Assembly (NCBI GenBank): GCA_027073945.1
Contig: JALTEL010000652.1
Span: 1-5,165, forward strand
Direction of reading: 5' to 3'
DNA length: 5,165 bases
Source: Caldifarciminota bacterium
GTDB taxonomy: Bacteria > WOR-3 > Hydrothermia > UBA1063 > CAJXJZ01
The position numbers and the translations under genes were made by a program. How positions within the stretch are numbered: the stretch's first letter is position 1; the number at the start of each line of letters is the position of its first letter. Below the pieces are notes generated by a model. That model was not told where the DNA came from. It saw only the letters and a program-made list of their open reading frames with translations, and made no database searches. Below, piece after piece: positions 1 to 5,165 of this stretch.

Positions 1-91
1 TGTTATAAAAGATTAGTTATTTCAGATAGGTAATCTAAATAACGCAGATCAGGGGTAAAGAAAAAGTTTGAAAAAAGTGTCTAATAAGTAG
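1..91 (+). other. AT-rich stretch with in-frame stops upstream of the hsdS remnant
   Basis: This stretch has no open frame. The frame that continues into hsdS contains TAG at 14-16, TAA at 56-58 and TAG at 89-91, and the other two + frames also hit stops early. Either it is decayed coding sequence for the first target-recognition domain of HsdS, or it is foreign DNA joined to a broken hsdS. The in-frame translation between stops does not show convincing HsdS motifs, so the exact joint cannot be placed. GC content is about 25-30%. It contains one notable hairpin, listed separately. Confidence 0.5.
16..43. repeat. AT-rich inverted repeat, bulged 11-bp stem
   Basis: GTTATTT (16-22) pairs with AAATAAC (37-43). 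Inside it, AGAT (24-27) pairs with ATCT (33-36), leaving a single bulged C at 23 and a five-base loop (28-32). No T-tract follows, so it does not look like an intrinsic terminator. In DNA this AT-rich it could arise by chance. It is noted because it lies just upstream of the point where the HsdS reading frame becomes intact. Confidence 0.4.
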
Positions 92-244
92 AAAATATCA
101 AAAGAAATTAAAATTTGGGTTTCAGATAATGCTTTAATTATTACACAAAAAAATGAAAGTGAAGCGATAATTAAATTTTATTTTTATAATCTAACAACAA
201 GAAAAGAAGAGCTAGAAGAATTAAATGTAGGTTCTACACAACCA
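92..244 (+). pseudogene. hsdS: End of HsdS first target-recognition domain, without a start codon
   Basis: This is the open, in-frame extension upstream of the hsdS body. It reads through WVSDNALIITQKNE (about 116-157), FYFYNL (about 176-193) and NVGSTQPLITQRDLKRL (about 224-274, running into the next entry). These are the usual features at the end of an HsdS target-recognition domain just before the central conserved helices: a W-x-SDNA strand, an aromatic-rich helix and the G-S-x-Q-P-x-I-T motif. After the TAG at 89-91 there is no in-frame ATG, GTG or TTG until the TTG at 245, which falls inside the conserved motif. This part is therefore probably not translated, or belongs to a disrupted full-length hsdS. 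It is visibly homologous to HsdS. Whether the break is biological or a sequencing or assembly error cannot be told here. Confidence 0.65.
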
Positions 245-1003
245 TTGATTACCCAAAGGGATTTAAAAAGATTAAATATCCCATACACTCACCCCCAAGA
301 CCAATCCCACATCGCCACCGTTTTATCATGGTTTGATGATTTGATAGAGAACAAGAAGAGGCAAAACGAGATTTTAGAAAAAACAGCAATGGCGATTTTC
401 AAAAGCTGGTTTGTTGATTTTGAGCCGTTTAAAAATCAGGAGTTTGTGGATAGTGAACTTGGAAGGATACCGAAGGGATGGGAGGTTAAAGCGATAGGTG
501 AAGTTATCAAATTTTTGTATGGAAAAGGATTGCCAGAAAGGAAAAGAGAAGAGGGACCTTATCCTGTTGTCGGTTCAAGTGGAGTAATAGGATATCACTC
601 CAAATATTTAGTATCTAAACCAACCATAATCATAGGTAGAAAAGGAAATGCTGGGAGCGTTAATTTGATTTTAGAGCCGTCTTTTCCAATTGATACCGTT
701 TTTTATTCTTCTGAAAGCACTTCTTTGGATATGCTTTTTTATGCTTATCATCAGTTAAAGCATATATATTTAGAAGATGTGGGACTATCAGATACGGCAG
801 TCCCAGGATTAAATATCCATATTTTAAATTCAGTAAAAATTTCTATTCCCCTTCAACCCATCCTCCAGAAATTCCACTCCCTCGTAGAGCCTTTATTCCA
901 GAAAATCATTCTCAACCAGAAAGAAATTATGGTTTTACGCAAAATAAGAGATGCTTTATTACCACAACTCGTGTTTGGAAAATTAAGGGTGGAGGAAATA
1001 TGA
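245..1003 (+). CDS. hsdS: Type I restriction-modification specificity subunit HsdS, 5'-truncated
   Basis: HsdS gives a type I R-M complex its DNA target. Each of its two target-recognition domains (TRDs) reads half of a bipartite site, and conserved helices set the spacing and bind HsdM. Counting from the TTG at 245, residues 20-62 form the central conserved region (QSHIATVLSWFDDLIENKKR, then NEILEKTAMAIFKSWFVDFEPF), a very typical HsdS signature. The second TRD runs from about residue 76 (IPKGWEV) to about 195 and includes YPVVGSSGVIGY, IIIGRKGNAGSV and FPIDTVFYSS. The C-terminal conserved helices follow, ending in KIRDALLPQLVFGKL. Intact HsdS is usually around 400 residues; only 252 are codable here, so most of TRD1 is missing. 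The TTG is merely the first possible start and has only a weak GTAGG at 227-231, too far upstream to be a convincing ribosome site. The product may be absent, or a half-subunit with one TRD, which in some type I systems can pair to form a symmetric specificity complex. The TGA stop overlaps the hsdR ATG. Confidence 0.8.
   Translation: MITQRDLKRLNIPYTHPQDQSHIATVLSWFDDLIENKKRQNEILEKTAMAIFKSWFVDFEPFKNQEFVDSELGRIPKGWEVKAIGEVIKFLYGKGLPERKREEGPYPVVGSSGVIGYHSKYLVSKPTIIIGRKGNAGSVNLILEPSFPIDTVFYSSESTSLDMLFYAYHQLKHIYLEDVGLSDTAVPGLNIHILNSVKISIPLQPILQKFHSLVEPLFQKIILNQKEIMVLRKIRDALLPQLVFGKLRVEEI
991..995 (+). promoter_or_regulatory. Ribosome binding site of hsdR inside the hsdS end
   Basis: A GGAGG Shine-Dalgarno sequence lies four bases before the ATG at 1000. 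It sits inside the last codons of hsdS. With the ATGA stop/start overlap, this supports translational coupling of hsdR to hsdS and fixes the hsdR start. Confidence 0.75.
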
Positions 1004-4000
1004 AAGCAAAACTTACTGAAGATTATATGGTGGAGCAATCAGCGATAAACTGGCTAAAAACACTTGGTTATTCCTACATTCACGGTTCCGAACTCAGTCC
1101 TGAAAATGGAGAAAGGGAATCCTACAGGCACACTGTTTTAAAAAGACGGTTCATTGAAGCAGTAAAACGACTCAACCCTTGGCTTACCGATATTTTAGCC
1201 AATAAAGTTTACAAAAAAGTCATAGAACTTGAGCATCCGGATTTCCTCATAAAGAGCAAGCTCTTTTACGATATGCTCACAAATGGGGTAAAGATAAAGG
1301 TAAGAGAGAAAGAAGAAGAAAGAACAAGGATTGTAAAACTCGTAGATTTTGAAGAGACAGAGAATAACGAATTTCTCGCAGCAAATCAGTTTACCGTTGA
1401 GTATCAATATCAACAGGATATTTACAGAAGACCTGATATGGTTGTTTTCATAAATGGGATGCCAATAGCCATCTTTGAATTCAAGAACTTCAATGCAAAT
1501 GAGACGGCAAAGGATGCCTTCTATGACCACAAAAGAAAGATGAATGATATCCCTCAACTCTATGTCTATGCTCAAATTCTTGTGGCAAGTGATGGGCTGG
1601 AGACAAAATACGGAGCTATAACAAGCAACTGGGACAGGTTTTTTGTATGGGAGGGAATATTTGATGATAATGACTTAGAAATAAAGGAGATTGAAGAGAA
1701 CCGTTATTATCTCTTTGAAGGCAAAGAAATGACCTCCCTTCAGGCCTTGCTAAATGGACTTTTCAGGAAAGCGCATTTAATAGGATATTTAGATGACTTT
1801 GTTTTTTACGATAAGGCAGGTGAAACCTACATAAAGAAGATTGCCATGTTTCACCAGTTTTATGCCACAAGGAAGGCTGTAGATAGGACGGGGAAAGCGG
1901 TTTTGGAGGGTAAGACGCCTGAAGAAAAGAGGATTGGCGTTGTCTGGCATACACAGGGGACAGGAAAATCTCTAACCATGCTGTTTTATGCAAGAAAGGT
2001 TTTAAAGGTAAAAGAGCTGGAGAGCCCCTTATTGCTCTTTATAACAGATAGAAACAATCTGGATGAGCAACTCTATAAGGTATTTGCAGACATGCCTATC
2101 GTAAAGCAGGTAAAGAGCATAAAAGACCTGCAGGAAACGATTAAAAATACAGCCGGAGGGATAGTTTTTGCCACTATTCAAAAGTTTGGGAAAAAGAAGG
2201 CAGAGGAATATCCATTTTTAACAGATAGAAAGAATATCATTGTAATTGCAGACGAGGCACACAGAAGTCAATACAGGCAATTTGCGATGAATCTAAGACG
2301 TGCAATCCCCAATGCCTCTTTTATGGGATTCACTGCCACACCAATAGAGCTTGAAGACCGCTCAACAACCCTTGTCTTTGGTCCTCACATCAGCATCTAT
2401 TCAATGGACAAGGCAAGGCGGCATAATGTTGTGGTTCCTATTTACTATGAACCAAGGCTCTCTGAACTGCATTTAACAAATGAGTTTATAGATGAAGAAT
2501 TTGAGGAAATCTCAGAATCTCAAGCATTAGAGTCTGAAGCGAAGGAGGCGTTGAAAAAGAAGTATGCAAGGCTTGAAAGGTTGATTATGGCTGAAGGAAG
2601 ATTGGAAAGGATAGCAAAGGACATAGTAGAGCATTTTAACAAAAGGATTAAGGAATTTAAAGGGAAGGCAATAGTTGTTACCATCTCAAGAAAGGTTGCG
2701 GTTAAACTGTATGAGAAGATAAAAGAACAACCAGATGCCCCTTCTGTTGTCCTTATAATGTCAGGGAGTAAGCAAAAAGATCCACAGGAGTATGGGCCCC
2801 ATATAAGGAACAAGCATGAACTTGAGGAATTAGCAGATAATTTTAAAAATCCTGAAGATGACCCCCAGATGGCAATTGTCGTTGATATGTGGCTTACTGG
2901 CTTTGATGTCCCCTGCCTTCACACCATGTATTTTGACAAGCCCATGAAGGGCTACTCACTTGTGCAGGCTATAGCAAGGGTAAACAGGGTATTTGAAGAC
3001 AAGCCAGGCGGCTTAATTGTGGACTACATAGGAATAGCAGATAACCTGAGAAAATCCCTTGCCATCTACACGCTTGACAACATAAACGAGATATTCCTAA
3101 ACATAGATGAAGTTATAAATCAGCTAAGAGAAAAATATGATATAGTAACCTCTCTTTTTCAGGGGATAGATTATAAAAACTGGGCAAGACTTTCACCAGA
3201 GGAACTTTCAATACTGACCACAAAAGCCTATGATAGGATAAGCAAAGATAAGGATACAAAGAAAAGGTTTGTAAGAAATTTTGTTGCATTAAAAAAACTT
3301 TATGCTCTGTCGAGTCCACATCCTGAAACCTACAGGATAAAAGATGACATAAGATTCTTTGAGATGATCAAGAAGATGGTTGTTAAATATTCTACTACGA
3401 GGATCAGAGATATAAACAAAGACCTTGAGTATGAAATAAGCCATTTAATTTCAAAGAGCGTTGCTGCCGAAGAACCGATAGATATTCTCTCTCTGAGGGG
3501 AAAAGATAAACCTGAAATCTCCATTTTTGACGATAAGTTCCTTGCCCAATTTAGGGGTATCCAGTATAAGAATTATGGTGCAGAACTGCTTGCAAAGATA
3601 ATAAAAGACCAGATTGCAGTGAAGATGAAGATTAATCCGATTAGGTATCGCTCTTTGTATGAAATGCTTAAAAAGTTGATAGATAAATATAATATCAAAC
3701 TTATAGATACAGCAGATGTGATTGAAGAATTAATAAAAATTGCCAAAGAGATTAAAAAAGTAACCAATGAGGGGAAGGCCCTCAAACTCAGTGAGGAGGA
3801 ACTGGCTTTTTATGATTTATTGTCTTCAGAGGAAAATTTATTTGAAAATTATGATGAGATACAGAAGGTTGCAAAAGAAATTGTTAAAGAACTGGGTTAC
3901 TACATAAAAGTAGCTGACTGGAACAAGAAAGAATACATAAAGGCGAAGATAAGGTCATCTGTAAAGAAAGTATTGATAAGGGTCGTTGATGGAAGAGTGA

Positions 4001-4068
4001 ATTACGATAAAATAAACCAACTCTCAACAGAAATAATGAATCATGCAGAGGTGCTATATGCTGCATAA
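1000..4068 (+). CDS. hsdR: Type I restriction enzyme motor/nuclease subunit HsdR
   Basis: HsdR is the ATP-driven translocase and endonuclease subunit of the type I R-M complex. Bound to HsdM2HsdS at an unmethylated target, it reels in DNA and cuts at a distance. The 1022 residues match the usual family length. The N-terminal nuclease domain shows E12, D146 (RRPDMVVF), E160-x-K162 (IFEFKN) and Q186-xxx-Y190, the PD-(D/E)XK active site with its downstream QxxxY element. The superfamily 2 helicase core follows: Walker A HTQGTGKS (317-324), DEAH box (418-421), GFTATP (443-448), MWLTGFDVP (630-638) and QAIARVNR (656-663, arginine finger region). The charged helical C-terminal part (about 700-1022) should dock on HsdM/HsdS. 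No motif is missing and there is no frameshift. The start is ATG with GGAGG four bases upstream, overlapping the hsdS stop. Arginine is almost always AGA/AGG (about 47 of 54 by eye). The enzyme looks intact, but its activity depends on HsdS, which here appears truncated. Confidence 0.97.
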   Translation: MKAKLTEDYMVEQSAINWLKTLGYSYIHGSELSPENGERESYRHTVLKRRFIEAVKRLNPWLTDILANKVYKKVIELEHPDFLIKSKLFYDMLTNGVKIKVREKEEERTRIVKLVDFEETENNEFLAANQFTVEYQYQQDIYRRPDMVVFINGMPIAIFEFKNFNANETAKDAFYDHKRKMNDIPQLYVYAQILVASDGLETKYGAITSNWDRFFVWEGIFDDNDLEIKEIEENRYYLFEGKEMTSLQALLNGLFRKAHLIGYLDDFVFYDKAGETYIKKIAMFHQFYATRKAVDRTGKAVLEGKTPEEKRIGVVWHTQGTGKSLTMLFYARKVLKVKELESPLLLFITDRNNLDEQLYKVFADMPIVKQVKSIKDLQETIKNTAGGIVFATIQKFGKKKAEEYPFLTDRKNIIVIADEAHRSQYRQFAMNLRRAIPNASFMGFTATPIELEDRSTTLVFGPHISIYSMDKARRHNVVVPIYYEPRLSELHLTNEFIDEEFEEISESQALESEAKEALKKKYARLERLIMAEGRLERIAKDIVEHFNKRIKEFKGKAIVVTISRKVAVKLYEKIKEQPDAPSVVLIMSGSKQKDPQEYGPHIRNKHELEELADNFKNPEDDPQMAIVVDMWLTGFDVPCLHTMYFDKPMKGYSLVQAIARVNRVFEDKPGGLIVDYIGIADNLRKSLAIYTLDNINEIFLNIDEVINQLREKYDIVTSLFQGIDYKNWARLSPEELSILTTKAYDRISKDKDTKKRFVRNFVALKKLYALSSPHPETYRIKDDIRFFEMIKKMVVKYSTTRIRDINKDLEYEISHLISKSVAAEEPIDILSLRGKDKPEISIFDDKFLAQFRGIQYKNYGAELLAKIIKDQIAVKMKINPIRYRSLYEMLKKLIDKYNIKLIDTADVIEELIKIAKEIKKVTNEGKALKLSEEELAFYDLLSSEENLFENYDEIQKVAKEIVKELGYYIKVADWNKKEYIKAKIRSSVKKVLIRVVDGRVNYDKINQLSTEIMNHAEVLYAA

Positions 4069-4115
4069 ATCCAGCTCGTCGCCCGCAACTCTCCGCTTCG
4101 CTTCGGTGCTATCAC
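4069..4115. other. GC-rich intergenic segment with CTTCG repeats
   Basis: This segment directly follows the hsdR stop, and GC rises sharply from about 40% to about 60%. It contains tandem CTTCG units (4096-4105). On the bottom strand these read GCGAAGC (top 4095-4101), the known extraordinarily stable GNA-triloop mini-hairpin sequence. CCCGCAAC at 4082-4089 recurs exactly at 4186-4193 in the folded element downstream, and CCCGC can also pair with GCGGG at 4127-4131. The segment therefore probably belongs to the same repeat unit as that element rather than to hsdR. No gene is supported in it. Confidence 0.45.
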
Positions 4116-4204
4116 TCGGACAACAAGCGGGTATCTGGTTCGGGCTTTCAGCCCTCACACAAATCGCCTTCGGCGACTTCAGATACCCGCAACGCGTTAG
4201 CCGA
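4116..4204 (-). repeat. Folded inverted-repeat element, attC-like recombination site candidate
   Basis: An 11-bp perfect inverted repeat, GCGGGTATCTG (4127-4137) and CAGATACCCGC (4180-4190), encloses 42 bases with two perfect 5-bp hairpins: GGGCT/AGCCC (4142-4146, 4150-4154) and TCGCC/GGCGA (4164-4168, 4172-4176). Outside the stem, TCGGACAAC (4116-4124) and GTTAGCCGA (4196-4204) are complementary at 7 of 9 positions. Integron attC sites share this plan: an outer RYYYAAC / GTTRRRY pair, short unpaired spacers (here 2 and 5 bases), an inner stem and a variable end, recombined as a folded bottom strand. The 89-base length is within the attC range. Against this, GTTAGCC misses the consensus at one position, the left box at two, the spacers are unequal and no integrase gene is visible. 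On the bottom strand both inner loops read GAA, a stable GNA triloop, so that strand should fold better. It may instead be a different dispersed palindromic repeat. The structure is certain; the attC reading is inference. Confidence 0.5.
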
Positions 4205-4255
4205 CATATTTTGCCCTAATAAGAAGTGTGATCGTCCGTGGCTAAACAAGGAAAT
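4205..4255 (+). other. Short leader before the unknown downstream gene
   Basis: About 50 bases separate the folded element from the next start codon. They contain AT-rich TATTTT (4207-4212) and TAATAA (4217-4222), but neither has a matching -35 box at the right distance, so no promoter is called. AAGGA at 4248-4252 is the likely ribosome site for the ATG at 4256, although the gap of three bases is shorter than usual. Confidence 0.35.
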
Positions 4256-5165
4256 ATGACAAAAGGAATAATGAGCAAAAAAAAGAAGAGCAAAATCAGT
4301 CCGAAGGATTACGAAGGATTTAGTTACGGACCTCTTAAGGTAGAGCGTATAGGACGATTTGTTCAGATGAGCTCTCATTGGGAGCCAGGGCAGTTTGAGA
4401 AATTCAAAGAGAGAGTTAGGAGTGAACGTCCAAAATTTAAGGAAGCGATTGATAAAAAAATTGGCAAAGCATTATCTTTAGTTGAACAATTTGAGTCTCT
4501 TGAGCTTCTAGCAAGTGTTTCAGCCAAAAATTGTTTTACTGATCCTGAAGAGTATAAGGAGACCACTTACGAAGGAAGGGGATGTTATGTTGAATACGCT
4601 CAAAGTCTTGTCTTGAGCCAGAAGCACAAAGAAGGGCTACCTCACGCCACTAAAGAGGCGATTGATAAATTTAATAGTTTACTGGCAGAAATTTATAATG
4701 ATGTTTTATGGTATTTTGGTTCTGAAGTTACAGAGGGCAAACGGAATGAGGATGAGGAAGAATTGCGATTTACTTCGATATTAAGGTATTTGTTTGTTCG
4801 TGGTGATAGTTTCCCAGAGCATCATGTAGAGATGATAAGAGATATTTTTAGAAGCCACGATGTATTTTTTGAGAAACATTACGGCTTTAATTCTGGTCAG
4901 GTTATCTCAGCTATTCAAGAGATAGAGGAACAGTTACTTAATAATTTACGGCAACATACCGAAATTATGTCCCTATTGCACGAGCTCCATGAGCTGTTTA
5001 AGGAATTTGTGGATAAGGAAGGTTTAGATAGTTTTTCTTCGATTGACGATTGCCGTAACAAGTATCTTGCTTTACCAAATGTTCAGGAGAAGAAGAAAAA
5101 ACTTGATGAGTCTCAGCATAACATCAATAGGAACCCGTTTGAAATTTGTCCTACTAAGAGTGTCC
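4256..5165 (+). CDS. Unknown soluble helical protein, 3' end beyond the window
   Basis: One frame stays open from 4256 to the window edge, giving at least 303 residues with no stop. I do not recognise the family. The N-terminus is lysine-rich (SKKKKSK, residues 7-13) with no signal peptide or membrane segment, so a cytoplasmic protein is likely. Possibly conserved stretches are YGPLKVERIGRFV (24-36), SSHWEPGQFEKF (39-50), and FTDPEEYKETTYEG (94-107) followed by YVEYAQSLVLS (111-121). The rest is rich in Glu, Lys and Leu and probably alpha-helical, with long charged helices near residues 45-80 and 220-260. No nuclease, ATPase, methylase, helix-turn-helix or zinc motif is visible in this part; a catalytic domain could lie beyond the edge. 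The start is ambiguous: ATG 4256 (AAGGA three bases upstream), ATG 4271 (a second AAGGA three bases upstream) or GTG 4238; a TGA at 4229 bounds the frame. Arginine codons are about 8 CGN to 7 AGR, unlike hsdR, which suggests a different origin. Its position next to a type I R-M locus makes a defence role possible but unproven. Confidence 0.8.
   Translation, partial: MTKGIMSKKKKSKISPKDYEGFSYGPLKVERIGRFVQMSSHWEPGQFEKFKERVRSERPKFKEAIDKKIGKALSLVEQFESLELLASVSAKNCFTDPEEYKETTYEGRGCYVEYAQSLVLSQKHKEGLPHATKEAIDKFNSLLAEIYNDVLWYFGSEVTEGKRNEDEEELRFTSILRYLFVRGDSFPEHHVEMIRDIFRSHDVFFEKHYGFNSGQVISAIQEIEEQLLNNLRQHTEIMSLLHELHELFKEFVDKEGLDSFSSIDDCRNKYLALPNVQEKKKKLDESQHNINRNPFEICPTKSV

Noticed and set aside
68..96. 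Promoter with TTGAAA at 68-73 and an AT-rich -10 region near 89-97
   Set aside because: No good -10 hexamer at 16-18 bases spacing. Such matches are expected by chance at about 20% GC, and no translated start follows.
185..190. Perfect TATAAT hexamer
   Set aside because: It lies in the codons of the HsdS FYFYNL stretch and has no -35 box at the proper distance.
1195..1575. Minus-strand open frame of 126 codons inside hsdR
   Set aside because: It is the antisense shadow of the nuclease domain of hsdR, with low-complexity hydrophobic translation and no start signals. The other minus-strand frames within hsdR are the same.
4050..4112. Direct repeat GGTGCTAT at 4050-4057 and 4105-4112 as a target-site duplication
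   Set aside because: It does not flank the inverted-repeat element, and one copy is within the hsdR coding end, so it is probably chance.
4116..4204. Multi-branched structure of tRNA-like size containing GGTTCG
   Set aside because: There is no proper T-loop (the GGTTCGA-type A is missing), no D-arm or anticodon arm geometry, and the long stem with two inner hairpins does not make a tRNA cloverleaf.
4127..4212. Intrinsic terminator for hsdR
   Set aside because: The main stem is followed by AACGCGTTAGCC, not a T-tract; the short T-run at 4209-4212 is too far from the stem. It may still slow or stop transcription.
4058..4219. A 53-codon + frame from ATG 4058 (MLHKS...) to TAA 4217, overlapping the end of hsdR and crossing the folded element
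   Set aside because: It has no ribosome site, and its codons simply read through the stems and hairpins of the repeat. The structure explains the sequence better than coding does.
4148..4566. Two minus-strand open frames (4148-4378 and 4375-4566)
   Set aside because: They lie opposite the long + strand frame, have no ribosome sites and show no protein-like conservation. The + frame is open to the window end and has coherent composition.

Overview
The window holds the 3' part of a type I restriction-modification (R-M) locus, then a GC-rich structured intergenic element, then the start of an unrecognised protein gene that runs off the right edge. All genes lie on the + strand. The organism is a bacterium (or possibly an archaeon) that I cannot place. 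The hsdR gene is AT-rich, favours ATA for isoleucine and takes nearly all its arginines from AGA/AGG, which is common in anaerobes and thermophiles but does not identify a lineage.

Layout. Positions 1-244 are very AT-rich (about 24% GC by hand count). They contain the in-frame tail of a first target-recognition domain (TRD) of HsdS, but that reading frame is cut by stops at 14, 56 and 89 and has no usable start after the last one. From 245 to 1003 the frame continues cleanly through the HsdS central conserved region, the second TRD and the C-terminal conserved region. hsdS is therefore either a decayed gene or a half-subunit. hsdR (1000-4068) overlaps it by four bases (ATGA) and is full length, with all nuclease and helicase motifs visible. 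hsdM is not in the window and would be expected upstream.

Positions 4069-4255 contain no convincing gene. They hold a stretch of about 59% GC with an 11-bp perfect inverted repeat (4127-4137 / 4180-4190) that encloses two small hairpins. It is flanked by imperfectly complementary boxes ending in AAC (left) and starting with GTT (right). This layout resembles an integron attC recombination site or a related dispersed folded repeat. From about 4256 to the window end there is an open frame of at least 303 residues encoding a charged, probably helical, soluble protein of unknown function. Its arginine codon use differs from that of hsdR.

Together this looks like an R-M locus that is degrading or being rearranged at its specificity gene, with a folded repeat at its 3' boundary and an unknown, possibly separately acquired, gene beyond. 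HsdR cannot act without HsdS and HsdM, so the state of hsdS decides whether the system works. The downstream protein and the folded element are the most plausible new biology here, but neither can be given a function from this sequence alone.
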